64,000 bases of DNA from Helianthus annuus (GCF_002127325.2 NC_035449.2:81980075-82044074); one strand, 5' to 3'. Shown: positions 43,536 through 55,396, counted from the first letter of the stretch. A program made the numbers and translations. The notes: generated by a model not told the origin, from the sequence alone.

Positions 43536-46500
43536 TCCGCAATGAAGGGTAGTGGAGGTAACCCGTCATGCTGTCGCTGCTGCTGCAGCGCCGCAGCCAC
43601 CCACTCTAACAAATAATTGTTTCTTTCAACGTTTCGAAGCAGCCGCTCATGTGACGGGTCAGCACCGGGCCAAACATGGCGTGGGAACTGGGGCGCCCCG
43701 GGTGGTCCACGCGGCTGTGGTGGCTGCGGAAGAACGGCGGCCGGCACATGCGGCTCCGGCGGCTCCGGATCGCGCGGGGGATAAAACAGAGGGAACTCTT
43801 CTGGCAGTTCCGTAAGCTGGTATTGCGTGCCGTCCAGTTTCTTTAACCGCTTCCCGCATGGAAAGTCTTTGGTAATTTGCATCCCGTTTACTGTGTTCAT
43901 CCCCATCCGCTTTGGCTGTGTCGCCGGGCCTACACGGCCGCGGTCGTTCTCCGGATGATAGCCCAACGAATGGGCTATCTTGGTCACGTAGGCGCCGCCG
44001 AATAGCATTCCGCGCTCCTGTCGATGATGCGCGGAGGCGAAATACTGCGCCAACCCGTAGGCGAGAGCGCACAGCCTCTTGTATAAGAGGCAATATAAAA
44101 AGAACAAGTCACCACTCGTACACCACTCCCGGCTTTTGTTTCGAGCAGTGATCGAAGTGGAAATCATCTTGTGCAAATACCTGCATAAATGGAAACCAGT
44201 CAGTAAGTAAATAATAATCAGACGACATCGATTAAATGAGGATAAAAAAACAAAATATTTTTGACTCGTTAAGGATTTTGACGCACGTAACGGACCTATA
44301 CGCCTTACGAGGGTCAAAACTAAGATCGTCGTTAAATTACATTTTTTTTATTATTTAGTCGAAGTCGAACCGTAAGGCGCGTATGTCCCTAACGAGCGTC
44401 GAAACTAAGTTTGTCGTTAAAATATAAAACGACGAACTTAGTTTCGACGCTCGTTAGGGACCTACGCGCCTTACGGTTCGACTTCGACTAAATAATAAAA
44501 AAAATATATATTTTAACGACTGTAAACGGGCGTTTAAACGGCTGCAAACGCAGCCGCAAACGGCTGCGTTTTCGCTGCCGTCTGCGGCGGCGTTTGCAGC
44601 CGTAAACGGGCGTTTAAACGGCTGCAAACGCAGCCGCAAACGGCTGCGAAATCGCTTCCCTTTGGGGCTGTGTTTGCAGCCGTTTAAACGCCGGTTTACG
44701 GCTGCAAACGCAGCCCCAAACGGCTGCCGGTTTAGACGTCGTTCAAACGCCGGTTACGGTTCGACTTCGACTAAAAAATTAAAAAAAAAATATGTTTAAA
44801 AAAATTTGGTTTAAATGGTCCTTGGAGTTTCAAAAATTGACACAAATGGTCCCTTTTTTGATATATTTACACTTTGGTCCCTGAAGTTTCAATTTTTTAC
44901 AAAATGGTCCCTGATGTTTCAAAAATTGACACAAGTGGTCCCTAACGAGCGTCGAAACCAAGTTCGTCGTTAAAATATAAAACGACGAACTTAGTTTCGA
45001 CGCTCGTTAGAGAACTACGCGCCTTACGGTTCGACTTCGACTAAATAATAAAAAAATATATATTTTAACGACGAACTTAGTTTCGACGTTCGAACGGACC
45101 TACGCGCTTTACGAGCGTCAAAACTAAGATCGTCGTTAAATTATACTTTTTTTATTATTTAGTCGAAGTCGATCCGTAAGGCGCGTAGGTCCCTAACGAG
45201 CGTCGAAACTAAGTTCGTCGTTAAAATATAAAACGACGAACTTAGTTTTGACGTTCGTTAGGGACCTACGCGCCTTACGGTTCGAATTCGACTAAATAAT
45301 AAAAAAATATATATTTTAACGACGAACTTAGTTTCGACGATCGTTAGGACCGTACGCGCCTTACGAGCGTCAAAACTAAGATCGTCGTCGTTAAATTATA
45401 TTTTTTTTATTATTTAGTCGAAGTCGAACCGTAAGTCGCGTAGGTCCCTAACGGGCATTTAAACGGCTGCGTTTGCAGTCGTAAACGGGCGTTTAAACGG
45501 CTGCAAACGCAGCCGCAAACGGCTGCGTTTTCGCTGCCGTCTGCAGCGGCATTTGCAGCCGTAACCGGGCGTTTAAACGGCTGCAAACGCAGCCCCAAAC
45601 GGCTGACGGTTTAGACGTCGTTCAAACGCCGGTTACGGTTCGACTTCGACTAAAAAATTAAAAAAAATATATGTTTAAAAAAATTTGGTTTAAATGGTCC
45701 TTGGAGTTTCAAAAATTGACACAAATGTTCCCTTTTTTGATATATTTACACTTTGGTCCCTGAAGTTTCAATTTTTTACAAAATGGTCCTTGATGTTTCA
45801 AAAATTGACACAAGTGGTCCCTAACGAGCGTCAAAACTAAGTTCGCCGTTAAAATATAAAACGACGAACTTAGTTTCGACGCTCGTTAGAGACCTACGCG
45901 CCTTACGGTTCGACTTCGACTAAATAATAAAAAAATATATATTTTAACGACGAACTTAGTTTCGACGCTCGAACGGACCTACGCTCTTTACGAGCGTCAA
46001 AACTAAGATCGTCGTTAAATTATACTTTTTTTATTATTTAGTCGAAGTCGATCCGTAAGGCGCGTAGGTCCCTAACGAGCGTCGAAACTAAGTTCGTCGT
46101 TAAAATATAAAACGACGAACTTAGTTTCGACGTTCGTTGGGGACCTACGCGCCTTACGGTTCGACTTCGACTAAATAATAAAAAAAATATATATTTTAAC
46201 GACGAACTTAGTTTCGACGATCGTTAGGACCGTACGCGCCTTGCGAGCGTCAAAACTAAGATCGTCGTCGTTAAATTATATTTTTTTTTATTATTTAGTC
46301 GAAGTCGAACCGTAAGTCGCGTAGGTCCCTAACGGGCATTTAAACGGTTGCGTTTGCAGTCGTAAACGGGCGTTTAAACGGCTGCAAACGCAGCCCCAAA
46401 CGGCTGCGTTTTCGCTGCCGTCTGCGGCGGCATTTGCAGCCGTAACCGGGCGTTAAAACGGCTGCAAACGCAGCCCCAAACGGCTGCAAAATCGCTGCCC

Positions 46501-47478
46501 TTTGGGGCTGTGTTTGCAGCCGTTTAAATGCCGGTTTACGGCTGCAAACGCAGCCCCAAACGGCTGACGGTTTAGACGTCGTTCAATTTTTTACAAAAAC
46601 GGCTGACGGTTTGATATATTTACACTTGTTCCCTAAAGTTTCTATTTTTTACAAAAATGGTCCCTGATGTTTCAAAAATTGACAAAAATCAACTAAATAA
46701 TTCAAAAAAGAAATTTTGTTTTAAAAAAATCTGTTTAAAAAAAACTGTTTAATAACTAACGTACCTGAAGAGCGGATCCTCAATCAGCGTACTCCTCCCC
46801 TTGGATTGGTGGTGGTCCCATTGACCGATGTCCGCGATCAGAGCCCAAAACCCTAATAGCGTGGGTTTATCAATCATTACGAGCCCCTGTTTCCACGAAT
46901 GTTTATTAAACGTTAAATTAATATTAAATCTTAAATGTTATATATTAAAAATAATAATAATAACAATACAAAATTTGTGTTAAACGTACCTTCGTATAAA
47001 GATCCGTAGCGATCTCAGCCTCCGTATACAAACCGCTATGCACCGCAAACTGTGCAAGTGACATTTCGCGCGCCTGGCCAGCCATGCGAAAAGAAACCTC
47101 GGGCGGGGGAGGGGGCTGCGCGGGGTCCACAACCTCATTTGGCCGACGAGGATGAAACTCGAACGACGACAGAAACTCGACTAGTATCTCCCTGTAGGTC
47201 GGCGTAAACGAGAGCTCAAACAGACGATCCCACGGTGAATCAACGGGAACAAACCCCCGCACCCAATCTTCAACCTCAAGCTTCCGGAGGGTTTTCCACG
47301 AAACCGCAAAATGTTCACCAATATGCATCTTCCGAAGCTTCTCGCAACGGAGAGCAGCCTCGGACTCCGGAGGAAACTCCAAATATGGGTGATTCTCTAG
47401 AGGATCCGGCGGTGGACGCGCCCGCCGTTTCCGCTGCGGCTGCTCCGGAATATCTCCTTCTAAATCTATTTCCTCCAT
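43481..47478 (-). CDS. Three-exon gene for an Athila-ORF1-like protein (436 aa), apparently intact
   Basis: Exon 1 is 47478-46990 (MEEIDLEGDIPEQPQRK... to IATDLYTK), exon 2 is 46886-46765 (GLVMIDKPTLLGFWALIADI... to EDPLFR) and exon 3 is 44180-43481 (YLHKMISTSITARNKSREW... to HQEQQQ stop). Both donors are GTACGT and the acceptors AAACAG and ATGCAG. The joined 1,311 nt are open. Domain text: RPPPDPLENHPYLEFPPESE; PTYREILVEFLSSFEFHP; MSLAQFAVHSGLYTE; DLFFLYCLLYKRLCALAYGLAQYF; GGAYVTKIAHSLGY. This resembles the retrotransposon ORF1 (Athila ORF-1 C-terminal) type proteins frequent in plants. The C-terminus is proline-rich with a glutamine tract. Function is unknown. Open frame despite repeat-filled surroundings suggests recent origin or constraint. 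Confidence 0.7.
44181..46764 (-). repeat. Intron 2 of the ORF1-like gene, built of palindromic units and 0.9-kb tandem duplications
   Basis: The intron contains the same alternating inverted units (CGACGAACTTAGTTTCGACG and complement) plus blocks of AAACGGCTGCAAACGCAGCC words at 44520-44745, 45445-45610 and 46335-46590. A macro-unit of about 880 bp is tandemly repeated. The landmark TTTAGACGTCGTTCAA recurs at 44731, 45610 and 46571. Its transcript would be extremely self-complementary, yet the splice sites at both ends are intact. Confidence 0.8.
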
Positions 47479-47639
47479 TTTTCTGTTTAAAAAAAAAAAC
47501 AATTTAAGTTTAAGTTTAAAAAAATATATATTTTCTGTTTAAAAATATATATTTTCTGTTTACACAGCAAAACCATGGCACAAGTGAAAGCATAAAGACA
47601 TTTTAAATGTTATTAGACTAGTTATGTACTTAGTTGTAA
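47479..47639. other. 5' flank of the ORF1-like gene
   Basis: AT-rich DNA upstream of the ATG at 47478 with A tracts and a repeated TATATATTTTCTGTTT word. A promoter element cannot be assigned with confidence. Confidence 0.4.
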
Positions 47640-48440
47640 CTGTTATAATCAGAACGGGTCCGGGTCGGAACGGGTCCGGGTCAGAACGGGCCCGGGTCAG
47701 AACGGGTTTCGGGTCGACAACATTAAAGAAATGGGTTGATGTGGGTTAGTGTCTTAAAGAAACGGGACAGGTTTCGGGTCGGGACGAGTTTCGTACCGTT
47801 TCGACCCGTACCGTTTCGATCAGTACCGTTTCGACGCGAACTGACCCGTACCATTTCGACCAGTACCGTTTCGAATCGAACTGTTTCGACCGATACCGTT
47901 TCGAATCGAACAGTTTCGACGCGTACCGTTTCGACGTGAACCGTTTCGAATCGAACCGTTTCGACGCGTACCGTTTCGAACCGAACCGTTTTGACGCGTA
48001 CCGTTTCGACGCGAACCGTTTCGACCAGTACCGTTTCGACACGTACCGTGTCGACGCGAACCGTTTCGACCCGAACAATTATGTTTTGCATATACATACA
48101 TACACACAGGATGCAACTGTAAGCTTTCATTTTCATTTTCACCTTCGCTGACTTCATATTACAGAAACAAACAAACTTACACAGTTGCACATATGTCTAT
48201 ATCTATAAAGAAACTTCACCTTCGCTCACTTCATATTACAGAACCAAACTTACACATATGTCTATTATCTATAAGAAACATATGTAATAAATGCAAAACA
48301 TAGTTGTTGTGTTGCAAAAAAAAAAACATTTTTTTAACCGACCCAACCCGAAACCCGTTCTGACCCGAACCCGTTCCGACCCGAACCCGTTCTGACCCGA
48401 ACCCGTTCTGACCCGAACCCGTTCCGACCCGAAAAATAAA
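47640..48440. repeat. Inverted-repeat locus with ACCCGTTCTGACCCGAA flanks and a CGTTTCGA core array
   Basis: The left flank (47650-47716) repeats CAGAACGGGTCCGGGT-type words and the right flank (48338-48438) repeats the complement CCCGTTCTGACCCGAA, so they can pair. Between them (47790-48075) is a dense array of about 20-bp units built from CGTACCGTTTCGACG and GAACCGTTTCGAATCG. A duplicated block (CTTCATATTACAGAA...) lies at 48140-48285. Confidence 0.75.
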
Positions 48441-49195
48441 AGATAATTTCATAATCTCCAAAAGATAATTACCAGAAAAATAAAAGAAAACAAATATTCT
48501 ACGATTCACATACAAAAAGAAAACAAATGTGCTACGAGTGTACATGATTCATAGTCAATCGTTTACGATTCACATACAAAAGGAAAACAAATCGACAAAT
48601 ATACAGATCATTTAAGTTAAGAAAATCAGAGGTTTACATTGATTTGGATAAAAGAGAAAGCCGTTCTCATCATCATAATAAAACCTAGGTATGAAGTATC
48701 ATCAACTCAAAAGTATCATTAGAGATGAAATTGTCAAATAAAAAATTCGAGCAGTCCCAAGTGGACGTATGCATATTTATAGATTTGAAGAATCAGAGTA
48801 GCAAATACATATCCGAATCAGCAACAAACAATCCATGTTCGCCATCCGGACAGAAGCAAAACAATTTTTTTAATAGTGATAAAAGGATTCAAACAAATAA
48901 TAAGTGATACATATACAATTCATGATCATTTATATTAAACTTATCAAAATTCATAGAGTAAAAAGGGAAAAATTGTGTAAACCCTAATTTACCTATGATA
49001 AGCCCTAATTCACTGTAAACCCTAATCAAACAAATCAAACAAACACCCCTAATTCACTTTTAACCCTAATCAAACAAATCAAACAAACACCCCTAATTCA
49101 CTGTAAACCCTAATTTACCTATGATAAGCCCTAATTTACGGATAAAATACTAAAAAAATCAAAATTAGTTAAATAGGTTGAGTATATACCTCATT
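48441..49195. repeat. AT-rich DNA with a CCCTAATT-type direct repeat
   Basis: Between 48970 and 49140 blocks reading TAAACCCTAATTTACCTATG and CAAATCAAACAAACACCCCT are each present twice in alternating order. No gene was recognised. Confidence 0.65.
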
Positions 49196-49377
49196 TATAC
49201 TTCGAATTCGCGTGTATACGGTCGGAAATACGTAGTCGCCTTCGTAGGGGTTCGTAGAGGTTTTGTTTGTGTAATTTGGGGAAGAACAGAGATGCGTGGG
49301 GGTTTCCTGATTTAAATCAGAACCTATACGCATCGTAGAGGTCCATACGTAGCGTATGCAAAAGTCTTTTTCTTGTG

Positions 49378-49687
49378 AAATTACCATTTAGCCCTTCTAT
49401 CAGTGCTATACGGGGCTTAATATAAGGGCAAAAACGTCATTGTCGACCTTTATATACGCTCCGTATTGAGCTCTACGATACGTATATAAAAGGTCATCAC
49501 AATGACCTTTATACCCTTCTGTATAGCCTATACGAAGCATGGGTAGAAGGGTATAAAGGTCATTATGATGACCTTTATATACGTATCGTAGAGCTCCATA
49601 CGGAGCGTATATAAAGGTCAGAAAATGACCTTTTTGCCCTTATATTCAGCCCCGTATAGCCCTAACAGAAGGGCAAAATGGTAATTT
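49378..49687. repeat. Second foldback: inverted repeat with about 150-bp arms
   Basis: 49378-49530 and 49536-49687 are inverted complements with modest divergence. The arms contain AAATTACCATTT, GCCCTTCT, GGGCTATACGGGGC-like text, GACCTTTATATACGCTCCGT and AGCTCTACGATACGTATATA. The short palindromic words resemble, but differ from, the ATACGCTGCG words near 41.3 and 42.2 kb. Confidence 0.82.
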
Positions 49688-49965
49688 AACATATTTATAT
49701 TTTCAAACTTTAATTTGGGGGGAAAATTGTCCGCCTTTGACATACGATGCGTATTGATCAATACGCTGCCTTGATTTTTGTCATTTTACCTTTTTACCCT
49801 TGTTCTGAGGCTAAAGGAAGCCAAAAAGAGGGGCTTTATTGTCATTTGGTTAACATACGATTCGTAGGGATCCCTACGCACCTTATAAGACCATTTTTTT
49901 TGTGTTTTTCTTGGTTTGTATTTAGAGAACCTAAAAATAATACAAAAATTATGTTTATAAAAATT

Positions 49966-50075
49966 TGAATTATAAATTATAAATTATAAATTATAAATTA
50001 AAAATTAAAAACTAATTAAAAATGATATTATTTGAATTATAAAAATTAAAAATGATACAAACTTTATAAATTAAA
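49966..50075. repeat. AT microsatellite (ATAAATT units)
   Basis: Several copies of TTATAAA/ATTAAAA units with no coding potential. Confidence 0.85.
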
Positions 50076-50110
50076 AAATTTCTACAATTTACAAAAATAC
50101 AAGTTTCCGC

Positions 50111-50275
50111 TTAATCTTCGATAACATTTAAACTCGGTTCTCTGTCTTTGTCTCGGTCTGATTTAGGATGCATTAACTCATAGTAGTGCTCTAACCGCGG
50201 TCTATACATTTCTTCCCACCGTTTCGCAGCTATTGATCGATGTGCCGACCACAACGGGTTCACCAAAGGCATGGG
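50111..50275 (-). pseudogene. Truncated reading frame of unknown type, interrupted by an LTR
   Basis: The minus strand reads PLVNPLWSAHRSIAAKRW, then EMYRPRLEHYYELMHPKS, and ends in SLNVIED and a stop at 50111. Amino-acid composition looks protein-like, unlike the flanking AT repeats. The frame is cut upstream at 50276 by the start of an LTR. I do not recognise the family. It may be the last exon of a transposon-borne gene belonging to the palindrome-rich locus. Confidence 0.45.
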
Positions 50276-52850
50276 TGTCACACCCCAATTTTTCCACGTG
50301 TCACCGGTGGGCCCGGTGGGGAGTATAGTGACGTAGTTGGCATCATCATAGACAAACAACACAATATATAAATGCACAGCGGAAGCAAAAGATAAATATA
50401 TTACATTCCGAATATAAGTAATGTCAAAGTATTACAACGGAAGGTAAAGGATCCACAGGCGGATCAATAAAAGAGAACTATTCAATAGACTTTAGGCATC
50501 TAGAACTTGCAAGATTCCTTAGTAACGCCCTGAGCTCCCAGCCAATTACGCATAGTACCTGTCACTTAACCTTTTGGAAAATACGTCAGTTTACACTGGT
50601 AAATACAATTAACTGACTCATTTTGGAAAAAGAGTTTGAAAAGTGATTCGAGTGCAAACGGCACAAAATATCTTGACACATTGATTAAAATGCACAGAGG
50701 CAAAATTAATCTTTATACTTGGGACAACTTTATTAATAAAAATCTTGTACCCGATTTACATGGTTGTCCAACATTTAGGGCCGGTGATTATACAATACAA
50801 GCCGGACAAGATTAATCGACACACCACAAATATAATCTCACAAGAAGATACCCTTACGAGTGAGTATACGTTATACATATGCAACAGGAGGTGTTCTGCC
50901 TACACCTTGTGCTTACGTCGTGGCCATTCACTTTTTAAAATGAGCCAAGGATATCCAGGACACGGTCATTAACCCCCAATGTTATTTGTTATCAATCAAC
51001 ACAGATTAAAACGGGATTATGCAATTTAATCATCTCCGATTAAACAGTTTCTACACCCGACCAAGCGGTATTTTTATAATACCGTATCCCAAGCCCGTAT
51101 AAGGGAAAATAAGTTAAAAGTATTTACCTGAGCTAGCTCCTGTCTTAAATAGCAAGAATAATAACTCAGCCGTATTCCTAAGTAAGCGTAGGTACAATTT
51201 ACCGGAAAGCTCTAGTCTGGAAGGATGGTATAAATAACCAATTAGAATACTAACGGGTCTTTAATTAAGCCTAAGCTTAGACCGGTTAGTTTTAAGGAAA
51301 TATACGGTTCAAGCGCACGATTAAGCGAAGACCGGATAGAACGTGATCTAAACCCGACAAGTTTGAATACTTGTATAACATGGGTATACTAAATACATTC
51401 TGGATTTTGAGACAAAAATGATAACGTTTGGCACGATTCGGTCAATTTATGCAAACTGGTTACATAACCGAACCGAGCGCTAAAAGAGCGTTACGGGTAG
51501 GAAAAAGGGTCATATGCAAGTTCCCTGAGATAATATGCTTTAATTATGATATAATATCAGTAAGTTATGTTCTATTATGCCCCGAATAATTTCAAACTCA
51601 ATTTATGCCTTAGAAGGGCATTTTGGTCATCTAAAAGATTATAAAAGAGTCAATTTAGAAATCTGAGTTTCGGGTCTGGTTTATACAGTAAATATACTTC
51701 ATTTAACATATTATAACAGTAGGGTATGACCCATATACCAAACTTATCATTTAAAATCAAACTATGAACCGTAGGGGTATTTTAGTAATTTCACAAGGGC
51801 TAAAACTGCCAAAACTGGAAATCTGAGTTCAAACATTTATACTTACTGTTATTATATGAAAATATACTAATTACATCAGTAGGTATGAGTTTTATATGTT
51901 TAAATGAGTATAACGCTTACTATGCGTTAGAAATGCTAAAAATGCGATCTAGGGCCGTTTCCGGGTTTTCAAAAGAAAGCTGAGATTTTTATATTTCCAG
52001 AATACTTAAAATAATTTATTTAACATATAAAATCTGTAGGAAAAGGTTTCGGGTCAAAAGAATGCATAAAACTCATTTTGTGGCTTAAACGGTCAAAACC
52101 GACATAAACCGAATCGACTAAGCGATTTAAGAAACGATCAGCCAAAAATTAAATAAAAATCATCAAAAATCCCAAAATATTATATAACATCAGTGGGTAA
52201 AAATTTTTGTATCAAAACGTGGCCTGAAATGGGTTATATGCGAAATGTGCCGTTTATGTAACTTAAGAACATAGTTTTACGCTAATGGCCATAACTCAAA
52301 ATCTGGACCACCAACTGATCCGAAATTTTCGGTGCAAGTTTATATATTAGAAATAAAGATTTCTACTCTTTCACTTTTCCAAAAATCACGTTTTATATCA
52401 AAAAGGGCAAAATAGTCAACTTTTAAGCATAATCGGAAACATGCAAATGAATCGGCTAAGCATAGACTCAAACAACAAAAATTCCAGAAAGTTTTACCAA
52501 AATAAAAATGGTCAAAAATACTCTCCAATACAGATCTCAAACATGCATGTACGAATCCGAATCGATAGTCTACGAATTAGTCGTTTTACAAGACTTTCGG
52601 TTCCGATTCGTATTTATACTAAAGATTTGTCGAGTTTATTATGATAAAACATATTCTTGCATGTATTATAAGTTGTTTATTATGATCAAACAAATTGCAT
52701 GTCCTTTACATTATCATTTAAGCTTATTTTTGCAAAAACAACTTCTGTTGACTTTTTAGAACAAGTTTGACTCGACAATTAGCATGCATATAGTGGGAAT
52801 CAGAGAATACCCTTTTGAGGGTTTGTTTCCCACATAAATACCAACATAAT
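50276..52850 (-). repeat. LTR of another Gypsy-type element, first part (split by the Tekay-like element)
   Basis: Begins TGTCACACCCCAATTTTTCC (plus strand). On the minus strand the text ends ...GGGGTGTGACA, with TATGCTTCCGC-like words shortly before, as in the 3' part of the neighbouring Gypsy LTR. I see no internal coding domain. The piece stops at the Gypsy insertion and probably resumes at 62971. Minus orientation is inferred. Confidence 0.65.
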
Positions 52851-55381
52851 TGTGACAACTCAAAATCTAGAACCTTTCAATTGCGTTTGATGTAACATAC
52901 TTATACACTATGGGAACTGGTTAACTTGTTAATAAACGTGAACCTTTTATGTGAAATGTGTCTTGTTTGTGTGCATATATATTTATACGTGTTATAAGTG
53001 AACCAAGAACCCAACCCGAGAACAAAGGACCCGACTCGAGACCATGAGGTCTCGAGTGTATAGTAACCGAATGGGCCTTGGGCCGAGAACCTAGTGACCG
53101 GTTTGGGCCATTGGGCCGTGACCTCCTTAACCGGCTAGTAAGCCCTTAGGGTGCACCAAGAGGATTATATAAATCACACTCATGGCAACCCTTGCCATTT
53201 TCTTGGATAACACTCACACCCACACTCTCATACTTTCCCTCTCACTAAAACCCTAAGAAGACAAACACCTCATCATTCTCGGATCTTTGGAGGGTGGTTC
53301 GGTCCACATCAATCGGCTAGAAGCTTCACACACCTCACCAACCGGTTAGTGTCCATGATGTTTTGACTAATGTTTGTTGTGTTAAATAATAAAATGAAGG
53401 ATTAGATGTTTATTGTGTTGGGATGTTAGTGTTTGTATGATGATTTTTGATGAATATGATGTCCTAATGTGCACAATGTTGATATCGGTTAATAGGTCTT
53501 GATTTCGGGTATGTATATAGCATGATGAATTTTGGTGTCTTGTGTTTAAATGAAGATTGAACCATTTATATTGATGAACATGAAACCGAGTTACATATGT
53601 TATACATTCGGCCTAGTATAGAACCGAGCTTATGTGTTATATTAGATAAGTGGAATTGTTACTCATGATTATGTTTAGGATTGATGCAAAATGTGTTGGA
53701 TAAAGGTTGAACATGTTATGAATGTGTTTGAATGTTTTGAAGAACATAAAGAACTTGTTGAATGTGGGTTAAATGTTTGAATTCTGCTTGTTTGATCTGA
53801 ATTCATGAATTATTAGACAATAAAACATGTTTTAGTGGATAGTACAATATTTGTGTTGCATGACATCCAAATTCTATTGGATAGTACAACTGTGCAGAGT
53901 CAGCCACTGTTGGGGGGTCGAGAACCCTTGGTTGCGACTCGAAATCTCCATGTTTCGACACCGGTTGCGAGTCAAGGACGCCTGGTTGCGACTCGCAACC
54001 ATAGCATGATGAACCGAGACCACAGATTGCGACACGGGTTACGAGTCCCGTTGCGACTCGAGACCAAAACATGACAAGCCGAGACCACGGTTGCGACATA
54101 GGTTGCGACTCGCAACCATCCATGGTCAACACAAACAGCATGACTCGAAACCATGCTTGCGAGTCCGGTTGCGACTCGAGACTACACCTATTGGACTTGT
54201 TTAGTTATGGGCCTAAGATAGTGGGCCGGACTTATGGACTTCTGTGACGTGTTGTTTGGGCCTGTTACTACGAGCCCAACTATTCGGACTTTATACTTAG
54301 ACCTTGGGCTGTGTTTGAATGCTAACTGTGAACTGTTAATGTTAAACGTGTTGCCATGATCATTACCTGTGTACAATACGTGTTGAACATACATGCACTG
54401 CTTGGCTTGAATCTGATACGAATAATACCTGTGATAGGACCTAATTGATTACCTGCAACTTAATTGACTTTCCGTGATTAACTGCCGAGCAAACCAAGGT
54501 GAGTTCACACCCTCCACGAAGCATGGGATTCCCTGGGTTGGGAACGGGGTTAAGGAACGTGGATTCCTCGTCCTCCTTGGGTAGGACGTCAGTGGTTCAG
54601 GAATGTGATTCCTCGTCCGGATGGACGGATAACACGTACTAGACTAAAACTCTATCACGAAGTCCCTCCTTTTTGTATCGACTTAATCGCCGGGCCAATG
54701 GCGAGCGGGTCATTAGTTAGATAGCGCTATTTAGGTCTGACAAACCTCACACCGTGCCGCAGAGGACGGGCGTGAACTAATGGATCTGGGGCACGTCAAT
54801 GATGATAGACATTGATGTTTTCAGGGCACATAAACATGACTACAGTCAGCAGTCGATATGGTAACGAGTCTAGTGTACGCATGGGGTAGCCCCCACGGCC
54901 GAAATGCCTGATAACTAACATGGGGTAGCCCCCACGGCTGGAGTGCCGGAGTAACTGGGAATGAACAAGTCACGTTTTTAAACTATGGGGTAACCCCCAC
55001 GGCAGGATGCCAGTTAAAGGAAACTGTTTTTGAAATAACTAAAACGAACACCCAACCGTGAACTCACTCAACTAGTTGTTGACTCGTTACTACATGCTTT
55101 GCAGGACCATAGGTACTCAGCTGGAGCTTGCATGGAGGAGAGCCGTTGTGGGACACGGATTTGCTGCGTGTCATGTTTTATTTGAAAATGTTGAACTTAT
55201 GTTATAACTTTAAACCTATGCTTCCGCTTACAACTTAAACTTGGTTTTGTTGGATCACCAATCGTTTTGGTTAAACTTTTATGATTATTATATGCTTGTT
55301 CAGTATGATTGGTGGCTGGATCCTGGTCAGTCACGCCTCCAAGCGGTAGTACTCCGCAGGTGGGATTTTGGGGGTGTGACA
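52851..55381 (+). repeat. Gypsy 5' LTR (2,531 bp)
   Basis: It contains a TATA box (ATTATATAAA, 53164-53173), an inverted CTCGAGACC-ATGA-GGTCTCGAG word near 53036, a cluster of GGTTGCGACTCGCAACC words (53918-54180) and three copies of ATGGGGTAGCCCCCACGGC-like words (about 54881-55005). It ends at the PBS. Confidence 0.92.
53918..54180 (+). repeat. Gypsy LTR cluster of GGTTGCGACTCGCAACC palindromic words
   Basis: Exact copies lie at 53984-54000 and 54101-54117, with many relatives (GGTTGCGAGTC, GTTGCGACTCGAGACC, ACTCGAAACCATG). The 3' LTR has the same cluster at 61521-61785. The core is a perfect inverted repeat with a one-base centre and matches the Copia-D leader words. Confidence 0.88.
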
Positions 55382-55384
55382 GAT

Positions 55385-55396
55385 TGGTATCAGAGC
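55385..55396 (+). promoter_or_regulatory. Primer-binding site, tRNA-iMet type
   Basis: TGGTATCAGAGC three bases after the 5' LTR end. Confidence 0.92.

Noticed and set aside
43552..44151. Plus-strand ORFs opposite exon 3
   Set aside because: Shadows of the GC-rich minus-strand coding exon; no domains and no splice support.
47723..48190. ORFs encoding RVETVRVETVRF or SKRYASKRF repeats
   Set aside because: Artefacts of the CGTTTCGACGCG array, open in several frames at once; not a gene.
48970..49140. Telomere-like AAACCCTAA repeats
   Set aside because: Only isolated heptamers inside a longer irregular direct repeat; no uninterrupted (CCCTAAA)n run.
53803..54141. Minus-strand ORFs repeated in both Gypsy LTRs (also 61406-61744)
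   Set aside because: Duplicated simply because the LTR is duplicated; they cover the palindromic word cluster and have no protein-like features.
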